From assembly GCF_900105755.1 (NCBI RefSeq), contig NZ_FNTQ01000001.1, positions 1,178,001 through 1,242,000 on the forward strand: a stretch of 64,000 bases of DNA, given 5' to 3'. The DNA is from Streptomyces sp. Ag109_O5-10 (GTDB lineage Bacteria; Actinomycetota; Actinomycetes; Streptomycetales; Streptomycetaceae). Position 1 is the stretch's first letter; each line of letters opens with the position of its first letter. The notes beneath the pieces were generated by a model. That model was not told where the DNA came from. It saw only the letters and a program-made list of their open reading frames with translations, and made no database searches. This document shows, piece after piece, positions 41,999 to 48,901 of this stretch. Position numbers and translations under genes: made by a program.

Positions 41999-43186
41999 TC
42001 ACCGTTCGCCCGCGAGGCCGAGGTCTCCCTGCTCGGGGGCGCCCTCGGCCCGCTTCTCGCGCTGCCACGGCCGGTCGACCGGCGCCGACACCGCACGCCA
42101 CCAGGGATCCGCGGGCAGCTTCCCGGACGGCTCGAAAGGTTCGCCGGGACACGGCAGCGCGACCGCCTGGCCCGCCTCGTCACCGGCGTCCTTGGTCCAC
42201 TCCCCCGGCTCGGCCCAGGCGTGCGGGGCGAGGTTGAAGGTGCCCCAGTGGATCGGCAGCAGCACGCCGTGCGGCTGCCCGCCCTGGAGGTCGAGGTGGG
42301 CGCGCAGGCCCTCCTCGGGCGTCATGTGTATGTCGGGCCAGAACTCGCTGTACGCACCGATCTGGATCATCGTCACGTCGAACGGCCCGTGGTCGGCGCC
42401 GATGTCCTTGAAACCGTCGAAGTAGCCGGTGTCGCCGCTGTGGTAGATCCGGTGCTCCTCGCCGGCGATGACCCAGGACGCCCACAGGGTGTGCTGGGTG
42501 TTGCGCAGCCCGCGGCCGCAGAAGTGCCGGGCCGGGGTGGCGGTCAGGGTGAGGCCGCCGACCCGGGTCTCCTCGTGCCAGTCCAGCTCGCGCAGCCGGC
42601 CGGCGGGCACACCCCACCGTTCCAGGTGGGCGCCCACGCCGAGTGGTACGGCGAACACGGTGTCCGTGCCGGCCAGCGCCTTGATGGTGGGCAGGTCGAG
42701 GTGGTCGTAGTGGTCGTGGGAGATGACAACGACGTCGACGGGGCCGAGCGCGGCGAGCGGCAGCGGCACCGGGTGCAGCCGCTTGGGCCCGGCGAACGGG
42801 AACGGTGAGCAGCGCTCGCCCCAGACGGGGTCGAAGAGCACGCGGTGTCCGTCGATCTCGGCGAGGACGCTGGAGTGGCCCATCCACGTCACCCGCAGAC
42901 CGCCGGCGGCGGGCCGGGCGAGGTCGGCGACGGTGGTGGGGTGCACCGGAACGGTGCCCCGGGGAGCTCTGCGGGCCCGCTGCTCCTTCTCGAAGTAGGT
43001 CCTGGCGAACTCCAGCATCGAGCCCGAGGGCCGCATCCGGGCGGTGCCGCCGGGGTTCTGGAAGACGCCGTCCTTGAAGTGCGGGGAGCGCTGGATGCGG
43101 GCCATGCGCTCGCCGCCGGGGTCCGCGCCGAAGGCCGTGGGCCGCAGCACGCGGAGCCCGGGGCTCAGGGAACGCAAACCGGTCAC
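41999..43186 (-). CDS. MBL-fold metal-dependent hydrolase (NAPE-PLD/UlaG-like)
   Basis: 395 residues. Metallo-beta-lactamase motifs: VTWMGHSSVLAEIDGHRVLFDPV, ISHDHYDHLD (HxHxDH), ATPARHFCGRG, HSGDTGYFDGF and IHWGTF. The size and order fit the NAPE-phospholipase-D/lactonase-like branch; the substrate is unknown. GTG at 43186 has a GGAGGT site three bases before it. The first 60 residues contain RIQRSPHFKDGVFQNP, as in family members. It diverges from a dehydrogenase gene. Confidence 0.88.
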   Translation of the reverse strand: MTGLRSLSPGLRVLRPTAFGADPGGERMARIQRSPHFKDGVFQNPGGTARMRPSGSMLEFARTYFEKEQRARRAPRGTVPVHPTTVADLARPAAGGLRVTWMGHSSVLAEIDGHRVLFDPVWGERCSPFPFAGPKRLHPVPLPLAALGPVDVVVISHDHYDHLDLPTIKALAGTDTVFAVPLGVGAHLERWGVPAGRLRELDWHEETRVGGLTLTATPARHFCGRGLRNTQHTLWASWVIAGEEHRIYHSGDTGYFDGFKDIGADHGPFDVTMIQIGAYSEFWPDIHMTPEEGLRAHLDLQGGQPHGVLLPIHWGTFNLAPHAWAEPGEWTKDAGDEAGQAVALPCPGEPFEPSGKLPADPWWRAVSAPVDRPWQREKRAEGAPEQGDLGLAGER

Positions 43187-43276
43187 GGTACCTCCAGAGG
43201 TGTCGCCGAGATCCCCATTATGGTCGGCCCTTGTGACAGTCGGCGTTGACACCGCACCGCCCGCCTCCCGATACTG

Positions 43277-43290
43277 ACTGACTGTTCAGT
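43277..43290. promoter_or_regulatory. Palindrome in MBL/dehydrogenase divergent promoter
   Basis: ACTGACTGTTCAGT with arms ACTGA/TCAGT around CTGT, preceded by a further ACTG copy. TetR-like operator length. It lies 36 bases upstream of the dehydrogenase GTG and 90 before the MBL start. Confidence 0.4.
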
Positions 43291-43326
43291 AACACCGTTC
43301 CTTCACACCGCTCCCGAGGAGCCCCC

Positions 43327-44505
43327 GTGACCGCTCCCCTGATGTCCCTCGTGTGGACCGACCACGTCACCGGCCGCCGGGGCTTCCTGGTCGTCGACCG
43401 GCTGGTGCGGGGCGTGGCCAGCGGCGGCCTGCGGATGCGTCCCGGCTGCACCCTGGAAGAGGTGACCGGGCTCGCGCGCGGCATGACGATGAAGGAGGCC
43501 CTGCACTACAACCCCGCGGGCCGCTACATCCCGCTGGGCGGCGCCAAGGGCGGCATCGACTGCGATCCGCAGGACCCGGGGGCGTACGCCCTGCTGGTCC
43601 GCTACCTGCGTGCCATGCGGCCGTACGTGGAGGGTTTCTGGACCACCGGCGAGGACCTGGGGCTCACCCAGGACCTGGTGGACCGGGCGGCGGCCGAGGC
43701 GGGGCTGGTCTCCTCGATCCAGGCCGTGTACCCGCTGCTGGACGACGAGGCGGCGGCCCGGCGGAGGCTGGCGGAGGCCTTCGCCGTCGAGGTGGACGGA
43801 ATCGGCCTCGACGAGCTGGCCGGCGGCTGCGGTGTCGCCGAGTCGGCGCTGGCGGCGCTGGACCGGGCCGGGGTGCCGTACGCGGGGACGCGGGTCGCCG
43901 TCCAGGGGCTCGGCACGATGGGCGGCGCCACGGCGCGGTTCCTCGCCCGCGCGGGGCTCACGATCGTGGCGGTCGCCGACGTCAAGGGGACGATCGCCAA
44001 CCCGGCGGGTCTCGACGTCGAGGCGCTGCTGCGCGCGCGGGACGCGTACGGCACCGTCGACCGCGCGGTGCTGCGCCCCGGTGACGTGGAACTTCCGGGT
44101 GACGCCTGGCTGTCCGCGGAAGCGGAGGTACTGGTGCCGGCGGCGGTGTCGTACGTGGTCGACGCGGCCAACGAGCACCTGGTCACCGCGCGCTGGATCG
44201 TGGAGGCGGCCAACATGCCCGTGCTCCCGGAGGCGGAGGAGCGGCTCACCGCGCGCGGGGTGACGGTGCTGCCGGACGTGGTGGTCAACTCGGGGACCAA
44301 CGCCTGGTGGTGGTGGACGCTGTTCGGCGACATCGGTCCCGACGCCGACGAGGCGTTCGCCCACATCCGCCGCTCGATGCGGGCCCTGGTGGAGCTGATG
44401 CTGGACCGTGCGGCGGCCGACGGCACCACACCGCGGGCCGCGGCCCATGCCCTGGTGACCGACCGGCTGCCGGTGATCGCGGAGCGGTTCGGCTGGTACC
44501 GGTGA
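43327..44505 (+). CDS. Glu/Leu/Phe/Val dehydrogenase family protein
   Basis: 392 residues. Substrate domain: GGLRMRPGCTLEEV, LARGMTMKEALH, GGAKGGIDCDP with the catalytic Lys, and TTGEDLG with Asp; nucleotide domain: VQGLGTMGGATARFL and ANMPVLPEAEE; then VNSGTNAWWWWTLFGD. The protein deaminates an amino acid to its 2-oxo acid with NAD(P). The run of four Trp (NAWWWWT) is typical of this actinobacterial subgroup whose preferred amino acid is unclear. GTG at 43327 has a GAGGAG site. Confidence 0.88.
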   Translation: MTAPLMSLVWTDHVTGRRGFLVVDRLVRGVASGGLRMRPGCTLEEVTGLARGMTMKEALHYNPAGRYIPLGGAKGGIDCDPQDPGAYALLVRYLRAMRPYVEGFWTTGEDLGLTQDLVDRAAAEAGLVSSIQAVYPLLDDEAAARRRLAEAFAVEVDGIGLDELAGGCGVAESALAALDRAGVPYAGTRVAVQGLGTMGGATARFLARAGLTIVAVADVKGTIANPAGLDVEALLRARDAYGTVDRAVLRPGDVELPGDAWLSAEAEVLVPAAVSYVVDAANEHLVTARWIVEAANMPVLPEAEERLTARGVTVLPDVVVNSGTNAWWWWTLFGDIGPDADEAFAHIRRSMRALVELMLDRAAADGTTPRAAAHALVTDRLPVIAERFGWYR

Positions 44506-44517
44506 CGGGGCGCGTCC

Positions 44518-44664
44518 TCAGCGGCGCCCGAGCAGGGCGGCGAGCAGCAGCGCGCCCGTGGCCGTGAGGCTGGTGGCCTGCCGGCCGAGCGCGTCGAGCA
44601 CGGGGGCGGCGACGGCCGTGGCGGCCAGGAGACGGGTGCCGCCGCGGGGCAGCGGACGGCTCAC
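44518..44664 (-). CDS. 48-residue hydrophobic small protein coupled to XRE regulator
   Basis: Reads VSRPLPRGGTRLLAATAVAA then PVLDALGRQA and SLTATGALLLAALLGRR before TGA. GTG at 44664 overlaps the XRE stop (GTGA). Two hydrophobic stretches (LLAATAVAAPVL and ATGALLLAALL) suggest a membrane peptide. No family is recognised. A similar layout, XRE-cupin gene overlapping a tiny membrane protein gene, occurs at 51990-52732. Confidence 0.5.
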   Translation of the reverse strand: MSRPLPRGGTRLLAATAVAAPVLDALGRQATSLTATGALLLAALLGRR

Positions 44665-45272
44665 GGCTGGGCGTCGCGGGTGAGGACGACGGCGTAACGG
44701 CACTCGGCCTCGGTGGTGTTCGCGAAGACGCGCGCGGCCGGTGCGCCGAGTTCGACGGTGTCGCCGGCGTCCAGCTCGTGGACCGTGTCTCCGTCGTGGA
44801 AGGTGAGGCGGCCGTCGAGGACCCAGACGAGCTGTCGTACGAAGGCGAAGGCCGCTGCCGGGTAGGGCACCCGGGCTCCGGCGGGCAGCCGGATCTCGGC
44901 GATCTCCGCCGGAAAGCGCGGGCCGGTGATCTGGCGGCGCCGGTAGCCGGTGCCGGGGTCGCGCCACTCGGCGGCGTCGGCCGCGCGCCGTACCCCTGGA
45001 GTGTCGGCCACGGACTCCTGCGCGCCGTGGGCGCCTTCGGCGAGGGCCAGCAGCGCGGCGACGCCGATCTGGAAGGCGGCGGACAGCTTGCCGAGGACGA
45101 CCGCGGTGGGGCTGCTCTCACCGCGCTCGATCCGGCTGATCATCGCCGGGGAGACCCCGGAGGCGTCCGCGAGCTGCGCCAGCGTCCAGCGGCGGCGCTC
45201 CCGCTCGGTGCGGACCCGGGCGGCGATCTGCCGAACCAAGGGGTCGGCAGATGGTTCTACTATGTTGGACAT
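44661..45272 (-). CDS. XRE-family regulator with C-terminal cupin
   Basis: 203 residues. Helix-turn-helix at about 15-75 (RRRWTLAQLADASGVSPAMI, then SRIERGESSPTAVVLGKLSA) and a cupin from about 120 (LVWVLDGRLTFHDGDTVHEL). ATG at 45272 is preferred over 45353. This ATG and that of the divergent GNAT gene share two bases on opposite strands (CATG), and a TTGGA-N6-TCCAA palindrome covers both, so it almost certainly represses itself and the GNAT gene. Confidence 0.9.
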   Translation of the reverse strand: MSNIVEPSADPLVRQIAARVRTERERRRWTLAQLADASGVSPAMISRIERGESSPTAVVLGKLSAAFQIGVAALLALAEGAHGAQESVADTPGVRRAADAAEWRDPGTGYRRRQITGPRFPAEIAEIRLPAGARVPYPAAAFAFVRQLVWVLDGRLTFHDGDTVHELDAGDTVELGAPAARVFANTTEAECRYAVVLTRDAQP

Positions 45273-45284
45273 GAATCCAATATA
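45261..45284. promoter_or_regulatory. Operator over two divergent start codons
   Basis: TTGGA (45265-45269), CATGAA, TCCAA (45276-45280), flanked by TAT/ATA extending symmetry. The central CATG contains the ATG of the plus-strand GNAT gene and of the minus-strand XRE gene. Confidence 0.65.
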
Positions 45285-45795
45285 CGAGAGAGGCCTGGTG
45301 GTGGTGCGCCCGGCCCGGCGCGCCGACGAGGAGGCCGTCCGCGCGATCCGCAATCACGCGATCGAGCACTCGACGGCCCTGTGGACCGAGACCCCGCAGT
45401 CCCCCGCGGAGGGCGCGGCCTGGTTCGCCGCCCACCTGGAACGCGGCTCGGCGCTCGTGGCCGAGCCGGCCGACGCGCCGGGCGAGGTGGCCGGGTTCGC
45501 GGTCTACGGCCCGTGGCGCGCCCTGGACGGCTACCGGCACACGGTGGAGAACTCCGTCTACGTGCGCGAGGGCAGCCACGGGCTCGGCATCGGCTCCGCG
45601 CTGCTCGGCCCGCTCATCGCCTCGGCGCGCGAGGCCGGCCACCATGTGATGATCGCCGGCATCGAGGCCGGGAACGCCGCGTCGGTCCGGCTGCACGACC
45701 GGTTCGGCTTCGAGCACGTCGGCACGGTCCGCGAGGTGGGCACCAAGTTCGGCCGTTGGCTGAACCTGACGATCATGCGGCTGCCGCTGGCCTGA
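45271..45795 (+). CDS. GNAT N-acetyltransferase, phosphinothricin-acetyltransferase-like
   Basis: 174 residues. Pat/MnaT-like order: VRPARRADEEAVRAIRNHAI, TETPQSPAEGAAWF, VYGPWRALDGYRHTVENSVYV, GLGIGSALL as the acetyl-CoA loop, and EAGNAASVRLHDRFGFEHVG. This subgroup acetylates methionine sulfone/sulfoximine or phosphinothricin-like amino acids; exact substrate unproven. ATG at 45271 lies on the start of the divergent XRE gene, so at least one of the two messages must have almost no leader. Confidence 0.87.
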   Translation: MNPIYERGLVVVRPARRADEEAVRAIRNHAIEHSTALWTETPQSPAEGAAWFAAHLERGSALVAEPADAPGEVAGFAVYGPWRALDGYRHTVENSVYVREGSHGLGIGSALLGPLIASAREAGHHVMIAGIEAGNAASVRLHDRFGFEHVGTVREVGTKFGRWLNLTIMRLPLA

Positions 45796-45837
45796 GACGG
45801 CAACGCGGGTGGCGGGACGACCGATTAGGGTGACCGC

Positions 45838-46437
45838 GTGGCGAGAGTGCGGTTGAGCGTGGCCGAGCGGCGGGAGGAACTGCTGCGGGCCGCCATCGAG
45901 CAGATCGAGGCGCGGGGCGTGGCGGCGGTGCGGATCGCCGATGTCGCCTCGGCCCTCGGGGTGAGCAACGCGCTGGTGCTGTACCACTTCTCGACGAAGG
46001 AGAAGCTGGTCGCCGCCGCCTTCACCTATGCCGCCGAGGACGACCTGGCGCATCTGCGCAAGTTGCTGGGCCGCCGCACGTCGGCGCTGCGCCGGCTGCG
46101 GGCCGCGGTGCGCTGGTACGCGCCGACCGGACAGGCCAAGGGCTGGCGGCTGTGGATCGAGGGCTGGGCGGTGGCGTTGCGGGAGCCCGCGCTGCGGGAC
46201 GTCACCAAGGAGCTGGACCAGCAGTGGAAGGCGGCCCTCGCCGAGGTCATCGCCGAGGGGGTGGCGGCCGGTGAGTTCCGGTGCCCCGACCCCACCGCGG
46301 CGGCGCTGCGGCTGACCGCGCTGCTCGACGGGCTCGCCGTCCAGCTGACCTCGTACCCCGGCGCGGTGCCCCGGGCCCGGGCCCGGGCGTGGGCCGACGA
46401 GGCGCTGGCGCGCGAACTGGGGCTGCCCGAGCAGTAG
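45838..46437 (+). CDS. TetR-family transcriptional regulator
   Basis: 199 residues. N-terminal helix-turn-helix VRIADVASALGVSNALVLYHFSTKEKL at about residues 28-55, with a BetI-like C-terminal domain (WRLWIEGWAVALREPALRDV). GTG at 45838. It follows the GNAT gene by 42 bases in the same direction and ends at a bidirectional hairpin. The ligand and targets are unknown. Confidence 0.9.
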   Translation: MARVRLSVAERREELLRAAIEQIEARGVAAVRIADVASALGVSNALVLYHFSTKEKLVAAAFTYAAEDDLAHLRKLLGRRTSALRRLRAAVRWYAPTGQAKGWRLWIEGWAVALREPALRDVTKELDQQWKAALAEVIAEGVAAGEFRCPDPTAAALRLTALLDGLAVQLTSYPGAVPRARARAWADEALARELGLPEQ

Positions 46438-46470
46438 TAAGGGGCGGCCCGCAGTGCGGCCACCCCTTAC
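46437..46470. terminator. Bidirectional hairpin between tetR and SGNH genes
   Basis: GTAAGGGG-c-GGCC and GGCC-a-CCCCTTAC pair around CGCAGTGC. It begins in the tetR stop and ends 15 bases before the stop of the convergent SGNH gene. Confidence 0.8.
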
Positions 46471-46484
46471 CCGCCGGTTCCGCC

Positions 46485-47303
46485 TCAGGCCACGGAGGCG
46501 ATCCGCATCTTGATGTCGTCCGGGGAGAGCGCCCCCTTGGCCGTCACGTGGTCGCCGGACGACTCGCCGCGCAGCCGGCGCCCGATCCAGGGGACCAGGT
46601 ACTCGCGGGCCCAGTGCACGTCGTCGCGGCGGACCTCCAGGGTGCCGCGGGGCGGCAGCGGGGGCCACGGCTGGTCGGGGTCGGCCGGCACCTCGATGCC
46701 GAGCACCTGACCCGCGCGCAGCGCCACGCGCGTGTGCCCCTCGGGAGACAGGTGCAGGCGGTCGCCGTCCCAGGCCCGCCGGTCCTGCACGGTCTTGAGG
46801 GACCACAGGTCGAGGACCGGGCAGCCGTACCGGTCGGCGATGGCCCGGACATGTCCGTTGTACGTGGCGATCTTGCCGCGCAGGTGCTTGAGGACGGGCA
46901 CGCCCCGGGTGTCGAACCCGGTGGTCACGAGCACCGTGCCGACGGCCTCGGTCAGCCGGGCCACGGCCCGCTCGAACCGCTCGGCCACCTCGTCGGGGTC
47001 GGTTCCGGGGCGGATGATGTCGTTGCCGCCCGCGCAGAAGGAGACCAGGTCCGGGGCGAGTTCCAGGGCCTGCGGCACCTGGTCCGCCACGATCTGGTCG
47101 AGCAGTTTCCCGCGTACGGCGAGGTTGGTGTAGCTGAAGTCGCCCTCGGGGCGCCGGTCGGACAGCAGTACCGCGAACCGGTCGGCCCAGCCGACGAACG
47201 CCCCGTCCGGGCCGGGGTCTCCCACGCCCTCGGTGAAGCTGTCCCCCACCGCCGCGTACGACCCGATCACTGATGCATTGTCACTCTTCGAATCGTCTCC
47301 CAC
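46485..47303 (-). CDS. SGNH/GDSL-family hydrolase
   Basis: 272 residues. Block I AVGDSFTEGVGD with the nucleophile Ser, block III FCAGGNDI, and block V DRLHLSPEGH with catalytic Asp and His. There is no signal peptide, so it is an intracellular esterase/lipase-like protein of unknown substrate. ATG at 47303. A TTGGCA-N17-TTATCT promoter lies upstream. Confidence 0.9.
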   Translation of the reverse strand: MGDDSKSDNASVIGSYAAVGDSFTEGVGDPGPDGAFVGWADRFAVLLSDRRPEGDFSYTNLAVRGKLLDQIVADQVPQALELAPDLVSFCAGGNDIIRPGTDPDEVAERFERAVARLTEAVGTVLVTTGFDTRGVPVLKHLRGKIATYNGHVRAIADRYGCPVLDLWSLKTVQDRRAWDGDRLHLSPEGHTRVALRAGQVLGIEVPADPDQPWPPLPPRGTLEVRRDDVHWAREYLVPWIGRRLRGESSGDHVTAKGALSPDDIKMRIASVA

Positions 47304-47367
47304 GTCGGGCCATGATTCACCTTCGGCTGTGACCTACGCGACCGTAATAAGGGGTTGACGCTCGGTG

Positions 47368-47396
47368 AGATAAGACACCCTTAAATACTTTGCCAA
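47368..47396 (-). promoter_or_regulatory. Promoter of the SGNH hydrolase gene
   Basis: On the minus strand TTGGCA (47396-47391) is followed after 17 bases by TTATCT (47373-47368). The region is an AT-rich patch (TATTTAAGG) in a GC-rich setting. The leader would be about 55-60 bases. Confidence 0.5.
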
Positions 47397-47442
47397 TCTT
47401 GGAATAAGTCCCTGACCAGCGGCGTTGACGTGTCGATCCCGA

Positions 47443-47469
47443 ACGGGGCCGCGTGTGGGGCGGCCCCGT
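47443..47469 (-). terminator. Perfect 10-bp hairpin after the peptidase gene
   Basis: ACGGGGCCGC and its inverse around GTGTGGG, 24 bases beyond the stop of the M23 peptidase gene. Confidence 0.8.
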
Positions 47470-47492
47470 CGACACCGGGATATGCGCTCGGG

Positions 47493-48428
47493 TCAGCCGA
47501 CGGTGACGCCCTTGGAGCGGAGGTAGGCGACCGGGTTCACGTCCGAGCCGTAGTCGGGGGTGGTGCGGATCTCGAAGTGGAGGTGCGGGCCGGTCACGTT
47601 GCCGGTCGCGCCGGAGAGGCCGACCTGCTGGCCCGCGGTCACGGTCTGACCGACCGAGACGGACAGGGCGGAGAGGTGGCCGTACTGCGCGTAGTAGCCG
47701 TCGGCCAGGCGGATGACGACCTGGTTGCCGTAGGCGCCGCCCCAGCCGGCCGTGACGACGGTGCCGGTGCCGACGGCCTTGACCGGGGTACCGGTCGGGA
47801 CGACGAAGTCGACGCCCGTGTGGTAGCCGCTGGACCACATGCTGCCGGCCACGTGGTAGCCGGTGCCGATGGTGCCACCGGTGACCGGGAGGGTGAAGCC
47901 AAAGGCGGTCGTGACCGAACCGCCCGAGTTGTTCGAGGTGTGCGAGGCGTCTGAGGACGAAGCCGAGGACGAGGTGGACGACCCCGGGTTCGACTGCGCC
48001 TCGGGGCGGGCGCCGGAGTCCGTCGGCGCGGCGTGCCGGCCGCCGAGGGTGAGCTTGAGGCCGGGATGGATCAGCGAGGGATTGCCGCCGACCGCCTGCC
48101 GGTTGTCGGCGTAGAGCCGGTGCCAGCCACCGCGGACGTTCTGGTCGCGGGCGATCTTCGAGAGACAGTCGCCGGGCACCACCGTGTAGATCCGCCGCGC
48201 GGAATGCACGGCGCCGGAATTCCCTGCGGGGGCCTCCCTCACCGCGGCCCTCTCGACCACGGGAAGCGACTGGGTGGTCTTTTCGGAAAGGGACTGCGTG
48301 GTGGCCGCGTGGGCGCCGGTGGCCCCCATGAGCGGCAGAGCCAGCGCGGCGCCACCGGTTCCGGCGACGGCCATCGAGCGGGTGAGACGCTGGGACTTGG
48401 GACGGCGGTGCTTACCCTTCGCGGGCAT
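47493..48428 (-). CDS. Secreted LysM-M23 peptidoglycan peptidase
   Basis: 311 residues. N terminus is basic then hydrophobic (RSMAVAGTGGAALALPLMGATGAHA), a signal peptide ending near AHAA. LysM at about 75-125 (YTVVPGDCLSKIARDQNV), a Ser-rich linker, then M23 from about 190: GTGYHVAGSMWSSGYHTGVDF with HxxxD, and GPHLHFEIR. The enzyme cleaves cell-wall cross-bridges. ATG at 48428. Its long leader holds a ydaO-type riboswitch, as in many actinobacterial wall hydrolase genes. Confidence 0.93.
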   Translation of the reverse strand: MPAKGKHRRPKSQRLTRSMAVAGTGGAALALPLMGATGAHAATTQSLSEKTTQSLPVVERAAVREAPAGNSGAVHSARRIYTVVPGDCLSKIARDQNVRGGWHRLYADNRQAVGGNPSLIHPGLKLTLGGRHAAPTDSGARPEAQSNPGSSTSSSASSSDASHTSNNSGGSVTTAFGFTLPVTGGTIGTGYHVAGSMWSSGYHTGVDFVVPTGTPVKAVGTGTVVTAGWGGAYGNQVVIRLADGYYAQYGHLSALSVSVGQTVTAGQQVGLSGATGNVTGPHLHFEIRTTPDYGSDVNPVAYLRSKGVTVG

Positions 48429-48444
48429 GGCGCATTCCTCTCCT

Positions 48445-48625
48445 GCGCCTGCGAGGTGAGCTGTCGGGTTCGGGCTGGAGCTGCCCGGCCACACCGGAGG
48501 ACGTGGCTACACCCCTAGCCGTCCCGGGAACCGGAACAGGCGGTCATACCTGGTGGGTCCCCCGCTCCTGCCGGGCACGGGTGAGTGTGTGTGGGGACTC
48601 CGGGCGGCGGCAGGATTCGGCGTTC
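48445..48625 (-). promoter_or_regulatory. ydaO-type (cyclic di-AMP) riboswitch
   Basis: Read on the minus strand the leader starts CGCCGAATCCTGCCGCC, contains CGGGGGACCCACC and TAGGGGTGTAGCC, and ends AACCCGACAGCTCACCTCGC then AGGCG, close to the start codon. These are the conserved blocks of the ydaO aptamer. In Streptomyces this riboswitch controls wall hydrolases and Rpf proteins, switching them off at high c-di-AMP. It begins about 200 bases upstream of the peptidase ATG. Confidence 0.85.
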
Positions 48626-48901
48626 CGACCGGATGTGCGGCGAACGTAAGCGAGTAGGACGGACATGGACAAGCACCCGGTTCCGGCCGTCCGGTTCCGA
48701 CTTGATCCATAAAGGGAAATTCCGGTCACCCTCCGTGAATTCCGGCCCCCTGCGGATTTCCAATTCACCTGCGAAATCTCGGGATTACGTGAGCATGACG
48801 CGCGACGGACGGTCACGCATATGACGCTCCTCACGCACGTCACACCACGTCCACTTATTCCAGAGCAAGTAATGACGAAGGCACCAAGTCGGGCATATAT
48901 G
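48626..48901. other. Intergenic stretch between riboswitch and GH36 gene
   Basis: AT-richer than its surroundings (TTGATCCATAAAGGGAAATT, GGATTTCCAATTCACC). It should contain the promoter for the leftward riboswitch transcript and the end of the GH36 transcript. No gene or strong hairpin is seen. Confidence 0.35.
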
